A stretch of 64,000 nt of DNA from Actinoplanes sp. NBC_00393. GTDB taxonomy: Bacteria > Actinomycetota > Actinomycetes > Mycobacteriales > Micromonosporaceae. Under the pieces are notes generated by a model, which had not been told where the DNA came from, searched no databases, and saw nothing but the letters and a program-made list of their open reading frames with translations. Shown here in pieces: positions 8,729 to 17,948 of the stretch (its first letter is position 1; the number at the start of each line of letters is the position of its first letter). The stretch is taken from assembly GCF_036053395.1 (NCBI RefSeq), contig NZ_CP107942.1, forward strand, positions 5,856,501 through 5,920,500, read 5' to 3'. Made by a program: the position numbers and the translations under genes.

Positions 8729-10417
8729 CTATCGGTCGAAGCGTTCGCGGCGCACCGTGGGGCGCCGGCCGCGGATGGTGCTGTGCTGCAGCGAGCGGAT
8801 CACCCGGTCGGCGGCTGCCTCCGGCACCTCGACCAGGGCGAACCGGTCGGTGATCTGGATAGCGCCGACGTCGCGGGCGGGCAGGCCGGCCTCGCCGGTG
8901 ATCGCGCCGACGAGGTCCTGCGGGCGGAGACCGGCGCGGCGGCCGAGGCCGACGAACACCCGGGTCGTGTCGTTGTCGGCCGACCGGTTGCGCTTCTGAC
9001 GGATCGGCCGGTCGTTGTCGTACCGATCAGCGCCCGGCTTGCGGGTCTCCCGCTCGCGCAGCGGCGCCACCGACGGGATCTCCGGCTCGTCGACGTCGCC
9101 GCCGTTCGCCTCGTGCAGCAGCTTGAGCGCGGCCAGCGCGACCGACTCGACGTCCGCGTCCTCGGTCAGCGCCTCCAGAATCGGGCCGAACCGGTCCAGG
9201 TCATCGGCCTCGAGAGCTTCGTGCACCGTCGTACGGAGCAGCTCCATGCGCCGGACCCGCAGATCCGTGACCGTCGGCAGCTTCTCCGCGATGATCCGCT
9301 GCCCGGTGAGCCGCTCGATGGCCTTGAGCATCCGCTGCTCACGCGGCTCGGCCAGGGTGATCGCGGCGCCCTCGCGGCCGGCCCGGCCGACGCGGCCGAT
9401 GCGGTGCACGTACGCCTCGGGCGCCGACGGCACGTTGTAGTTGATGACGTGGGTGAGCAGGTCGACGTCCAGGCCGCGGGCGGCGACGTCGGTGGCGACC
9501 AGCAACTCCGTGGCCCCGCCGCGCAGCCGGCCCATCACCCGGTCGCGCTGGTCCTGGCTCAGTCCGCCGTGCAGGGCCTCGGCGCGGTAGCCGCGGCCGT
9601 TGAGGCTCTGAGTGATCTCGTCGACTTCCTCGCGGGTGCGGCAGAACACGATCGCCGCCTGCGGCGCCTCGACGTCCAGCACCCGGCCGAGCGCGGCGGT
9701 CTTGTGCGCCCGGGCGACCAGGTACGCGCTCTGCCGTACCCGGGGCAGGCTGTCGGCCGGCGTGGCCTCGCGGGCCATCCGGATCCGCAACGGTTCGCGC
9801 AGGTGCCGGCGGGCGATCGCGTCGATGCGCGGCGGCATGGTCGCCGAGAACAGCACCGTCTGCCGGGTGTCGGGAGTCTCCGCGAGGATCGCCTCGATGT
9901 CCTCGGCGAAGCCCATGTCCAGCATCTCGTCGGCCTCGTCGAGCACGACGGCACGGATCTCGCCGAGCTGCAGCGTGCCGCGCTCGATGTGGTCGAGGAC
10001 GCGGCCCGGCGTGCCGACGACGATGTCCACGCCGCGGCGCAGCACCTGCAGCTGGCGGCTGATCGGCTGACCGCCGTAGACCGGGAGGACACGCACGCCC
10101 AGGCTGCGGCCGTAGCGGTGGACTGCCTGCGACACCTGCTCGGCGAGCTCCCGGGTCGGCACCAGCACCAGTGCGTCGGGGCCGTCCTGCCCGCCGGCCA
10201 CCAGGCCTTGCAGCAGCGGCAACGCGAACGCCGCGGTCTTGCCGGTGCCGGTCGCCGCCTGGCCGACGAGGTCCTTGCCGGCGATCAACGGCGGGATCGC
10301 CTCGCGCTGAATCGGCGTCGGCTCTTCGTAGCCCAGTTCGCTGAGCGCGGTCAGTAGTTCGGGACGCAGTTCCAGGGCGGCGAAGCCCGCATCGGTCTCC
10401 GGCAGGTCTTCAGCCAT
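8729..10417 (-). CDS. deaD: DEAD-box ATP-dependent RNA helicase with C-terminal RNA-binding domain
   Basis: A 562-residue RNA helicase of the DeaD/CsdA group that unwinds structured RNA in ribosome assembly, mRNA decay and cold adaptation. Motifs in order: Q-motif GYEEPTPIQ, motif I ATGTGKT, Ia PTRELA, Ib TPGR, motif II DEAD, motif III SAT, motif IV IVFCRT, motif V ATDVAARGLD, motif VI HRIGRVGRAG. The C-terminal domain (about 488-555, TRVFVGLGRRAGLRPQDLV) is a DbpA-type RNA-binding fold, preceded by an Arg-rich linker. The gene is monocistronic, with hairpins on both sides. Confidence 0.95.
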   Translation of the reverse strand: MAEDLPETDAGFAALELRPELLTALSELGYEEPTPIQREAIPPLIAGKDLVGQAATGTGKTAAFALPLLQGLVAGGQDGPDALVLVPTRELAEQVSQAVHRYGRSLGVRVLPVYGGQPISRQLQVLRRGVDIVVGTPGRVLDHIERGTLQLGEIRAVVLDEADEMLDMGFAEDIEAILAETPDTRQTVLFSATMPPRIDAIARRHLREPLRIRMAREATPADSLPRVRQSAYLVARAHKTAALGRVLDVEAPQAAIVFCRTREEVDEITQSLNGRGYRAEALHGGLSQDQRDRVMGRLRGGATELLVATDVAARGLDVDLLTHVINYNVPSAPEAYVHRIGRVGRAGREGAAITLAEPREQRMLKAIERLTGQRIIAEKLPTVTDLRVRRMELLRTTVHEALEADDLDRFGPILEALTEDADVESVALAALKLLHEANGGDVDEPEIPSVAPLRERETRKPGADRYDNDRPIRQKRNRSADNDTTRVFVGLGRRAGLRPQDLVGAITGEAGLPARDVGAIQITDRFALVEVPEAAADRVIRSLQHSTIRGRRPTVRRERFDR

Positions 10418-10465
10418 ACCCCCAGGATACGGAGGCGCTCAGACCACCTGGCCTCCGGCGTGCAT

Positions 10466-10496
10466 CAGCCCCGTCCGGCGGCGCCGGACGGGGCTG
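10466..10496 (-). terminator. Hairpin terminator of the LPXTG protein gene
   Basis: A perfect 14-bp GC-rich stem with a 3-nt loop, 11 bases after the stop of the upstream minus-strand gene. No strong U-tract follows. Confidence 0.65.
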
Positions 10497-10507
10497 TTCA
10501 GCGGAGA

Positions 10508-12013
10508 TCAGGCAGTGAAGTCAGCGCGGCGACGGCGACCGATGAGGTACGCGGCCGCGCCGCCCACCAGCAGCAGGACACCTGCCCCGGCGACCATCCC
10601 GATCGGGGCGCCGGTGATCGGCAGCGTGCCCCCACCGCCGGTGCCACCGGTGCCACCCGCCGTGGCGTTGATGACGATGTCGGCGGTGTCGTCCTCGAGA
10701 GTCGGCTCGATCTTCTTCGTCGACGCGACCACCTGGCCGGTGAGCGTGCCGGCCCGGTCGATGCGCACGGTGAACGGCCAGGTCGCCGACGCTTCGGCGC
10801 GGAACAGGTCGCCGGTGAAGGCACAGATGTAGTAGCGCTTGTTCTTGGCGTCGAACCGGCAGCCGTCCGCCGCCTCCACGATCGTGGTGCCTTCCGGCAT
10901 GTAGCCGCTGGCCGTCACATTCTCGTCGATCTTGTCGACGTCGTAGACCGAGGCCGGGCCGAGATTTTCGATGCCGACCTCGACCTGAACCGTGCTGCCG
11001 ACCGCGCCGTCGGCTTCGGCGCCGATCGCAGCGAGTTGGGCCTTGTGCTGGCCCCGCACCGCGATGAGAACGTCCTGCCAGCTTCGCTTACCGCCGGTGT
11101 CGGTCTGCGGCAGGCTCTTCGCCGCCGGCTTGGCCACCAGCGTCAGCGGGCCGTCGGTGCCGCGCTTCGGGTTCTCCGCGCGCACCCGGTCCACGTTGTC
11201 CCGGTTGTCGGCCGGCGTCAGCCACATGAAACGCCGCGCGAGGTTGCCGGGAGCGGGCAGGTCGGCCGCCAGCCGCGCGGTCATGTCCTCGGCGAGGGCG
11301 TACGCCGTACCCGGCTGCAGTTCCGTGTCGAAGTGGCAGTAAGCGGCGGTGGTGCCGTATTCGCAGTTGCTGTAGCGCTTCGCCATGTCGAGCTTCGGAC
11401 CGGTCGGGAACGACAGGTCGACCCCGGTGATCGCCTTCTCGCCGATGTTGCGCACGCCGTCCAGGTGCAGGCTGACCGTGTCGCCCGGCTCGCCCTGCGC
11501 TCCCCGCACGTACTGCTCGCCCTCCGCCGCGAGTGCCACCGCCTCGGCGACGGCCACGGTCGCGGTCCTGTTGACCGTGCCCGTCTCGCGGCTGGTCAGC
11601 GTCAGCGTCACCGTGCCCTCAGCGCCGACCGCACCGACCGGCGTGTAGCTGATCTGCGGCAGCCGGAGCGCCGAGTAGTCCTCCGGCGTCGGCAGCGTCT
11701 CGTGGATGCAGGTGTAGACGGCGCCGGCCGTGGTGCAGCCGGCCGGGGTGAGCAGTTTCGGAGTGGCCACGCCGGCGACCTTCGTCGCGTCGATCGTGAT
11801 CTTGACGTCGTGCAGGGTGAACTCGACGCCGGTGTCGTTGTTCTCCACCCGGTTCCACTGCGTCTCGGCCGCGCCGCCCGGCAGCAGCGTCACGTTCGGG
11901 AACTGAACCGTCAGCTGCGGCGCAGCGACAGCGACGGCCGGAACGGCGATCGCGGCGAGCATCCCGGCAACCGCGCCCAGCCACACGCCAGGACGGCGTA
12001 GGCGAACCGACAT
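10508..12013 (-). CDS. LPXTG-type cell-wall-anchored surface protein
   Basis: A 501-residue exported protein. It has an N-terminal signal peptide (RLRRPGVWLGAVAGM... ending AVAVAA, about residues 1-31), then several beta-rich repeats resembling DUF11/CARDB-type bacterial Ig folds (for example VEVGIENLGPASVYDVDKID). The C-terminus is a glycine/threonine linker, LPITG, a hydrophobic helix and an RRRR tail, which is the sortase signal. A GGAGGAAG ribosome site precedes the ATG. Paired cysteines in the repeats suggest disulfides outside the cell. No sortase is encoded in the window. The gene is monocistronic and its role (adhesion, structure) is unknown. Confidence 0.85.
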   Translation of the reverse strand: MSVRLRRPGVWLGAVAGMLAAIAVPAVAVAAPQLTVQFPNVTLLPGGAAETQWNRVENNDTGVEFTLHDVKITIDATKVAGVATPKLLTPAGCTTAGAVYTCIHETLPTPEDYSALRLPQISYTPVGAVGAEGTVTLTLTSRETGTVNRTATVAVAEAVALAAEGEQYVRGAQGEPGDTVSLHLDGVRNIGEKAITGVDLSFPTGPKLDMAKRYSNCEYGTTAAYCHFDTELQPGTAYALAEDMTARLAADLPAPGNLARRFMWLTPADNRDNVDRVRAENPKRGTDGPLTLVAKPAAKSLPQTDTGGKRSWQDVLIAVRGQHKAQLAAIGAEADGAVGSTVQVEVGIENLGPASVYDVDKIDENVTASGYMPEGTTIVEAADGCRFDAKNKRYYICAFTGDLFRAEASATWPFTVRIDRAGTLTGQVVASTKKIEPTLEDDTADIVINATAGGTGGTGGGGTLPITGAPIGMVAGAGVLLLVGGAAAYLIGRRRRADFTA

Positions 12014-12088
12014 CAGACTTCCTCCCCGTACGCAGACATCGGGCGCCGCACATCGTACAGAGATCGTCGATACGCCGCCGCCCCGTCG

Positions 12089-12544
12089 TTACGACGGTTC
12101 CGGCCACTCCCGCAGTTGCTCCCTCAGGCGCTCGTCCACGAGCGCCTCGGAACGGTCGGACTCAGCCCGCTCCCGATGCTGACCGGCCCGCCGGCGATGC
12201 TCGGCCACGTCCCCCAGACCGAGTTCCACCGAGTGGTTCTCCAGCTGTGCCGCCGAATCGTGCATCTCGGCGCTGGCTCGCGCGGCCGCGGCGGCACTCT
12301 CGGCAGCCTTCAGCGCCAGCCGCTTGGCTTCCCCGGCCAGTTCCACCGCGCGTTCACTCTGCTCGACGGTCGAACCCCTCGGTTTCGCATCCGGATCGAC
12401 CAGGTCCCCCTCGTCGCGCCGTAGCTCCGCCAGCCGGGCCGCGGCCTCGGCAGCACGCTGCCGGGCCAGCTCAGCACGCTGACGGGCTTCGGCAGCCCGG
12501 CGCGTACGCCCAGCGCGGGCCGATTCATCGCTTGTGCCGGCCAT
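12089..12544 (-). CDS. Hypothetical coiled-coil protein
   Basis: A 151-residue, almost wholly helical protein rich in Ala, Arg and Glu with heptad patterning (ARQRAAEAAARLAELRRDEG, then AVELAGEAKRLALKAAESA). No signal peptide or membrane segment. An AGGGGG ribosome site lies 7 bases before the ATG. No recognised family; composition is like small actinobacterial coiled-coil proteins. Confidence 0.6.
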   Translation of the reverse strand: MAGTSDESARAGRTRRAAEARQRAELARQRAAEAAARLAELRRDEGDLVDPDAKPRGSTVEQSERAVELAGEAKRLALKAAESAAAAARASAEMHDSAAQLENHSVELGLGDVAEHRRRAGQHRERAESDRSEALVDERLREQLREWPEPS

Positions 12545-12647
12545 GGCCGCACCCCCTGTCCTGCCCGCCCGATACCCACCTTCAGCCGCGGCTCACATCG
12601 CATTTTCGGCTTTCCGGCCGAGCCGTGGAAGTTATCCGGCCAGGAGG

Positions 12648-12953
12648 TCAGGTCAGCGTGTCCAGCATCCCGGTTATCTCCAGCACCCGGCGCACCGGCC
12701 GCTGCAGGTTGGACAGTCTGAGCCGGATGCCGCCGGACCGTGCCTGGGCGTAGGCGTCGTACAGGCCCTGGATGCCGACGGCGTCACAGAAGGTGACCCC
12801 GGAGAAGTCCGCGACGATCTCGGCTACGCCGGGGGTGGCTATGGCGTCGTACAGGACAGCGGTCAGATGGCCCACCGTCTCCATGTCGATCTCGCCGGCG
12901 ATGGCCAGGATTACGGTCTCGCCGCCTTCCCCGTGTCCGCCTGGTGGGCTCAC
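12648..12953 (-). CDS. STAS-domain anti-sigma-factor antagonist-like protein lacking the phospho-serine
   Basis: A STAS domain of about 100 residues: [17 protein letters not shown], then [18 protein letters not shown], then [21 protein letters not shown]. In canonical antagonists (SpoIIAA/RsbV) the central motif is D-S-S-G with the first Ser phosphorylated by the anti-sigma kinase. Here it reads D-A-V-G, so the usual phosphorylation site is absent. I prefer GTG 12953, which gives a normal STAS length. GTG 12977 is possible but lies inside a 13-bp hairpin. It may be a constitutively active antagonist of one of the HATPase proteins encoded elsewhere; that is inference. Confidence 0.75.
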   Translation of the reverse strand: MSPPGGHGEGGETVILAIAGEIDMETVGHLTAVLYDAIATPGVAEIVADFSGVTFCDAVGIQGLYDAYAQARSGGIRLRLSNLQRPVRRVLEITGMLDTLT

Positions 12954-12957
12954 CGGG

Positions 12958-12989
12958 CCGGATGGGCCGGCCGCCACCGGCCCATCCGG
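12958..12989. promoter_or_regulatory. Strong hairpin at the 5' end of the STAS gene
   Basis: A perfect 13-bp stem (12958-12970 with 12977-12989) with a 6-nt loop, immediately upstream of, or overlapping, the STAS gene start. It could limit translation initiation or be a terminator for a transcript entering from 13 kb. Confidence 0.5.
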
Positions 12990-13312
12990 ACGCCTGACGG
13001 CTCCGGCACAGCGACGCCCACACCATGAGTCCCCCCGAACTCCACCGGTCTGCGCAGACGAATCCCCACGGGCATCGCATCCCCCCTCGAACGCCCATCA
13101 GGCTAGAAAGCGGCGTGAGGGAGATCAACGCGAAACCGAAGAATCGCACAGTGAGCATCATCAACCGGTCAAGCCGCGATTTCGAGTAACAGAAACGGCC
13201 GCGGCAACGCCGCGCCGGGCGACGATAACTCTCCTCTGACGAGAGAGTAGGGTCGTCGGGGCGCCGGCCGCTTTGACCGCGCCCGCAAGTGCGCCCGAAT
13301 GGAAACGAGCTC
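12990..13312. other. Intergenic region between divergent STAS and SulP genes
   Basis: About 320 bases with no supported gene, presumably holding both promoters. I see no clear operator. Composition drops in GC around 13120-13250. Confidence 0.4.
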
Positions 13313-14773
13313 ATGTCTTCGCAGATTTCCCGCCCGCCATGGTTGACGTCCCCGAAGGTGTTGCGCACTGAGGTCCTCGCCGGCCTGGTCGTGGCGTTGG
13401 CGCTGATCCCGGAGGCGATCTCCTTCTCGATCCTGGCCGGGGTCGACCCTCGCGTCGGCCTGTTCGCCTCGTTCACGATGGCCGTCACCATCGCGTTCAC
13501 CGGCGGCCGACCCGCCATGATCAGCGCCGCCACCGGCGCGATCGCCCTGGTCGTGGCGCCGCTGGTGAAGTCGCACGGTCTGGACTACCTGATCGCTGCG
13601 GTCATCCTCGGCGGTCTGCTGCAGATCGTGCTGGCCCTGCTCGGGGTCGCGAAGCTGATGCGATTCATTCCACGCAGCGTGATGGTCGGATTCGTCAACG
13701 CGCTGGCCATCCTGATCTTCACGGCGCAGGTTCCCCACCTGCTCGGCGTACCGTGGCTGGTCTATCCCCTGGTTGTCGTCGCGTTAGCGATCATGGTGTG
13801 GCTGCCCAGGGTGACCACTGCGGTGCCGGCGCCGCTGGTGGCGATCGTGCTGCTGACCGCGTTCACCGTGCTCGTCCACGTCACTGTGCCTACGGTCGGT
13901 GACGAGGGCACTCTGCCGGACAGCCTGCCCACCTTCGGCATCCCCGACATCCCGTTCACGATTGACACTCTGCAGACCATCGCGCCGTATGCGCTCGGCA
14001 TCGCCCTGGTCGGGCTGATGGAGTCGCTGATGACCGCCAAGCTGGTCGACGACATCACCGACACGCATTCCAACAAGACGCGCGAGTCGTGGGGTCAAGG
14101 CGTCGCGAACATCGTGACCGGCTTCTTCGGCGGCATGGGCGGCTGCGCCATGATCGGCCAGACGATGATCAACGTGAAGGCGTCCGGCGCCCGCACCCGG
14201 CTGTCCACGTTCCTGGCCGGCACGTTTTTGCTGGTCCTGGTCGTTGCGCTCGGCGACGTCGTCGCGCTGATCCCGATGGCCGCCCTGGTCGCCGTCATGA
14301 TCATCGTGTCGGTCTCGACGTTCGACTGGCACAGCATCGCCCCGGCCACCCTCAAGCGGATGCCCTGGGGCGAGATCATCGTCATGCTGACCACCGTCGC
14401 CGGCACCCTCGCCACGCACAACTTGGCCGTAGGCGTGATCCTCGGCGTACTCGCCGCCATGGTCATCTTCGCCCGCCGGGTTGCCCATTTCACCTCGGTG
14501 GAGAAAATCAACAACACCTATTTCGTACGCGGTGAGCTCTTCTTCGCATCGAGCAACGACTTGGTCTACCAGTTCGATTACGAGAGCGACCCGGAGCATG
14601 TGGTGGTCGACCTCAGCAATGCGCACGTCTGGGACGCCTCTTCGGTGGCAGCCCTCGACGCGATCAACACCAAATATGTCCAGCGCGGCAAAACGGTCGA
14701 GTTCACCGGATTGAACGACGCCAGCGCCCGCATGCACGAAACCCTCGCCGGGCAGCTCAACGCCGGCCACTGA
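13313..14773 (+). CDS. SulP-family anion transporter with C-terminal STAS domain
   Basis: A 486-residue SLC26/SulP permease of sulfate, bicarbonate or related anions in the cytoplasmic membrane. The N-terminal region has about 10-12 membrane segments, starting with [27 protein letters not shown], the family signature. [24 protein letters not shown] block marks the transport core. A short STAS domain occupies the last 90 residues ([20 protein letters not shown]). I chose ATG 13313, with a GGAAACGAG site upstream, rather than the in-frame GTG 13289. The compact form resembles BicA-type bicarbonate transporters, but the substrate is not determined by sequence. A MerR gene follows 12 bases later. 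Confidence 0.9.
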   Translation: MSSQISRPPWLTSPKVLRTEVLAGLVVALALIPEAISFSILAGVDPRVGLFASFTMAVTIAFTGGRPAMISAATGAIALVVAPLVKSHGLDYLIAAVILGGLLQIVLALLGVAKLMRFIPRSVMVGFVNALAILIFTAQVPHLLGVPWLVYPLVVVALAIMVWLPRVTTAVPAPLVAIVLLTAFTVLVHVTVPTVGDEGTLPDSLPTFGIPDIPFTIDTLQTIAPYALGIALVGLMESLMTAKLVDDITDTHSNKTRESWGQGVANIVTGFFGGMGGCAMIGQTMINVKASGARTRLSTFLAGTFLLVLVVALGDVVALIPMAALVAVMIIVSVSTFDWHSIAPATLKRMPWGEIIVMLTTVAGTLATHNLAVGVILGVLAAMVIFARRVAHFTSVEKINNTYFVRGELFFASSNDLVYQFDYESDPEHVVVDLSNAHVWDASSVAALDAINTKYVQRGKTVEFTGLNDASARMHETLAGQLNAGH

Positions 14774-14785
14774 GACACTGACCCG

Positions 14786-15184
14786 ATGACGGCAGGACGC
14801 ATGCAGATCGGCGAGGCCGCCGAACGGGTGGGCTTGAGCATCCGTACGCTGCGCCACTACGAAGACGCCGGCCTGGTCCTGCCCTCAGCGCGCAGCGAGG
14901 GCGGGTTCCGGCTCTACACGGAGCCTGATCTGGACCGGCTGCGCGTCATCAAGCGGATGAAGCCGTTGGGCTTCACCCTGGACGAGATGCGTGACCTGCT
15001 CGCCATTTTGGATGCGCTCGGTGATCCGGCTGTCACTGGCGAGGAGCGGAAGGCGCTGCAGGAGCGGCTCGCGATGTTTCATGATGCCGCCGACACCCGG
15101 GTGCAGGCGTTGCGTCAACAGCTCGAGATGGCGGAAGGCTTCGCCCGGCAGATCGCCGAACAAATCGAACGCCACGCCGGCTGA
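14786..15184 (+). CDS. MerR family transcriptional regulator
   Basis: A 132-residue MerR protein. HTH MQIGEAAERVGLSIRTLRHYEDAGLVLPSARSEGGFRLYTEPDLDRL is followed by the dimerisation coiled coil (ALQERLAMFHDAADTRVQALRQQLEMAEGFARQI). The effector region has no cysteines, which argues against a metal sensor and for a small-molecule or stress regulator. It is 12 bases after the SulP gene and probably co-transcribed, so it may control that transporter. Confidence 0.88.
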   Translation: MTAGRMQIGEAAERVGLSIRTLRHYEDAGLVLPSARSEGGFRLYTEPDLDRLRVIKRMKPLGFTLDEMRDLLAILDALGDPAVTGEERKALQERLAMFHDAADTRVQALRQQLEMAEGFARQIAEQIERHAG

Positions 15185-15209
15185 TCCAGCTCCCGTGACT
15201 CACGCGGTT

Positions 15210-17948
15210 TCACGATCTGTGCGGACCATCCTGGTCCGCCGTGGATCCGATCCGGCTGAGCAGACGCAGCACCCAGCGCGGCAACAAGGGCAGCAGGAGC
15301 ATCCCAACCAGGCTCTGACCGAACATGTCGGTCTTGAGCCCGACCACCGACGGCGCAGCCCGCAACACCTCCCAGATCAACCCGATGCCCCGGCTGCGCG
15401 AGGTTGTCAGGATCAGCGCCACGCCAAGGCCGTACTGGGCGGCCAGCGTCTCCGGGTGCCTGGGTCCCAGCGATTGCCGCAGTCCGTCGTACGCCTGCTG
15501 GTAGAGCTCCAAAGCATGGTCAAATTTGCGCAGTTGCGCCTCAGCCTGGGCGAGCAGGAACGTCGCCCGCGAGATCAAGTGGTGCCCGGCCGGAAATCGG
15601 CGATTCAGCGCCGCCATCGTCTCGCCGAGGTGTGTTCGCACGTCTTTCGGGCGGCCGAGGCACAGGAGCGCGAACCCGTACTCCACGTCCGTGACCAGCG
15701 TGCGGGCGTTCAGCGGGCCGTGCGACCGGCGTAGGCTCTCGCGGGTCTCCCACAGGTTGTGTGCTGCGGCCTCCCACTGGTGCCGGTCGGGGTTCAGCTC
15801 AAACAGGTGCAGGGTGAGCCAGGCCTGCGCGAGCACGGCCTGCGCGGCGATCGCGTTGGTGTGTTCGGGGAGCCCTCGCCTCGCATAGTTCTCGACCACG
15901 GCCTCGGCGGTGCGGCGGGCCTCCTGCTGCTGGTTGGTGGAGAGCTGGATGACGGCCAGCTCAAGTCGGGCGGCCTCGCGCCCGTCGGAGTCGGTCAGCC
16001 GGGCGATGAGCTCGTCGACCCGTACCCGGGCCTGCTTCATGTCGCCGCGAAGGCGGCGGCTGCGGACGTACGCGATCGCACCCTCCGTCGAGACGGCCGG
16101 TGACGCATCGACCCGCGACCACCAGGGGTCGGCCTCGCCGAACCGGCCGAGCGCGTCGAGACCATGGGCCACCAGCCACGCGGCGTCCGGGTTGGCTGCC
16201 TGCCGGGCGATATCGACGCCTCGCTCGTAGTGGCCGGCCTCCAGGTGTGCGGTGGCGGCGGCGAGCAGGTCATCCGGCGCGGCGTCGCCGGCCGCCAGGA
16301 GCCGGTCCCACTGCGCGGCCGCCGCGACCGGCTCGCCGTGCCGGCGGTATTGCTCGACGACCTTGCGTCGCAGCCGGGAGGAGCGACCGGCGTCGAGCAG
16401 GTCATGGTCGGCCAGGGCGGCCAGGTGGGGTGTCACCGGCGTCTTCGGGTCCTCGGCCAGCAGCACGTCGGCGGCCGCATCGGCAAGGTCGTCGACAGGC
16501 GGTAGCCGCCGGACCGCGTCGAGCACGATGGAGTGGACCTGCCACTGATCGCCGGTCCGGGTGGCGAGCTGGAGCCTGCGCAGTTCGGTCAGGTCGTCGG
16601 CCGGATCGCCGCCCAGCCGCGCCTCGCCCGCGATCTGGGCCAGGACCACGGCCGGCACGGGAGCTGGAGCGAGCAGCGCGGCGACATGCAGGATGAGCCG
16701 GGCTCCGTCGCTCAGTTCCGCAAGTGCCTCACCGACGAGATCGATCGCGGGATCGAGCGCGGCCGGATCGCTGTCGATCCGGTCGAGGTGGTCGGCGTAG
16801 GAACGCAGGCCCTGCCGATCCGCCAGCCGCGCGGCGGCGAGCCCGAGGCTGAAGGGATGACCGCCCAGGCGTCGCGCGACCCGCTCGGCTGCCAGGTCGT
16901 CCTCACCATCGTCGGGTTCACGGTGCGAACGCAGCATTGCGACCGAGTCCTCGAGCGACATCGCACCGAGCTCGACCACCGGCGCGACACCGTCGAAGAC
17001 GTCCCGCCGGCTGATCATGATCGTACGCACGACAGTGCCGGCCGGCGGCAGAAGCTGGGCGAGGATGCCGCGGTCGAGCCCGTGCGGCACGTCATCGATG
17101 ATCCACAGGGCCGGCTTTCCCGCGGTGGACAGGTGGTCCGCCACGGCAGCCGTCAGCTCTGCACGGCTGGCGCCGGCGCTCGGCAGGGTCAGTGCTTCGG
17201 CAATCTTCCGGACCTCGTCGCCGTACCTGGCCAGGACATCGCCGGCGGTCGTGCCGGACAGCGCGGTGCGGAACACGCCGCCCGGGTACGCCGCGCCGAA
17301 GTGCCACGCATACGCCGAGGCGAGCGTCGACTTGCCGCTGCCGGCCAGGCCGGTGAGCGCGACGACCGGCCCGCCGGTGACCGCGGTGATCAACGGGACG
17401 TCGACCCGGCGCAGCTGGCTGTGCAGATCCCACTGCTCGCGATACCGGCCGACGAAGGCCTGTACCCCGGCTGTCCCGTCCGGGTACCACGGCGGGCGCT
17501 CGGTGAAGCTCACCTCACCGAACGTGCCGTCCACCGACGCGGCAGCCGAGGTGAGGGCCTGTGCCAGAGCCGTCATGGCTTGGACGTCACGCGGCATGGG
17601 GACGAATTTGGCGTCAGCCAGCTGGATCGGCTGCAGGTGGTGCTCGTACGTCTCGGGGTTGATCACCATGATCCGCCGCAGCGGATCGCCTTCGCGCTCG
17701 CCCGCCAGATAGGCGGCGGTCAGCTCGAACTGGCACGCGGACCGGAGCGGGAACGCGGCCGAGTAGAGGATCAGCATGATCGTCGACGCGTTCAGCGCGT
17801 CCTCGATGCCCGCAGTGATCCCGCGTCCGACCGGCAGGGTCTCGTCCAGCCACACCCGCAGCCCTCGTCGTTGGAGTTCCTCGCGGAGGCGGTGGGCGGT
17901 CGTCCGGTCCGGTCCGGCGAACGAGAGGAAGATCTGAGGGCTCGTCAT
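15210..17948 (-). CDS. TIR-NB-ARC-TPR STAND protein (bacterial NLR-like)
   Basis: A 912-residue three-part protein. A TIR domain covers residues about 4-135: QIFLSFAGPDRTTAHRLREEL, the BB-loop region VWLDETLPVGRGI, and CQFELTAAYL, whose Glu75 is at the catalytic position of NAD-cleaving TIRs. An NB-ARC-type ATPase follows, with Walker A GLAGSGKST at 200-208 and Walker B ALWIIDDVP at about 280-288. TPR-like repeats then run to about 890, and a hydrophobic stretch (MLLLPLLPRWVLRLL) lies close to the C-terminus. Its ATG overlaps the upstream gene's stop (ATGA), so it is the last gene of a LuxR-TIR-TIR operon. The architecture matches plant TNL receptors and bacterial STAND immunity proteins. An antiphage role is inference. 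Confidence 0.85.
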   Translation of the reverse strand: MTSPQIFLSFAGPDRTTAHRLREELQRRGLRVWLDETLPVGRGITAGIEDALNASTIMLILYSAAFPLRSACQFELTAAYLAGEREGDPLRRIMVINPETYEHHLQPIQLADAKFVPMPRDVQAMTALAQALTSAAASVDGTFGEVSFTERPPWYPDGTAGVQAFVGRYREQWDLHSQLRRVDVPLITAVTGGPVVALTGLAGSGKSTLASAYAWHFGAAYPGGVFRTALSGTTAGDVLARYGDEVRKIAEALTLPSAGASRAELTAAVADHLSTAGKPALWIIDDVPHGLDRGILAQLLPPAGTVVRTIMISRRDVFDGVAPVVELGAMSLEDSVAMLRSHREPDDGEDDLAAERVARRLGGHPFSLGLAAARLADRQGLRSYADHLDRIDSDPAALDPAIDLVGEALAELSDGARLILHVAALLAPAPVPAVVLAQIAGEARLGGDPADDLTELRRLQLATRTGDQWQVHSIVLDAVRRLPPVDDLADAAADVLLAEDPKTPVTPHLAALADHDLLDAGRSSRLRRKVVEQYRRHGEPVAAAAQWDRLLAAGDAAPDDLLAAATAHLEAGHYERGVDIARQAANPDAAWLVAHGLDALGRFGEADPWWSRVDASPAVSTEGAIAYVRSRRLRGDMKQARVRVDELIARLTDSDGREAARLELAVIQLSTNQQQEARRTAEAVVENYARRGLPEHTNAIAAQAVLAQAWLTLHLFELNPDRHQWEAAAHNLWETRESLRRSHGPLNARTLVTDVEYGFALLCLGRPKDVRTHLGETMAALNRRFPAGHHLISRATFLLAQAEAQLRKFDHALELYQQAYDGLRQSLGPRHPETLAAQYGLGVALILTTSRSRGIGLIWEVLRAAPSVVGLKTDMFGQSLVGMLLLPLLPRWVLRLLSRIGSTADQDGPHRS

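Noticed and set aside
8783..10357. Long plus-strand frame opposite deaD
   Set aside because: Antisense shadow with His/Arg/Asp-rich random composition; all helicase motifs are on the minus strand.
10460..12001. Long plus-strand open frame opposite the LPXTG protein
   Set aside because: It is a GC-driven antisense frame with no domain; the minus-strand protein has a signal peptide, repeats and a sortase signal.
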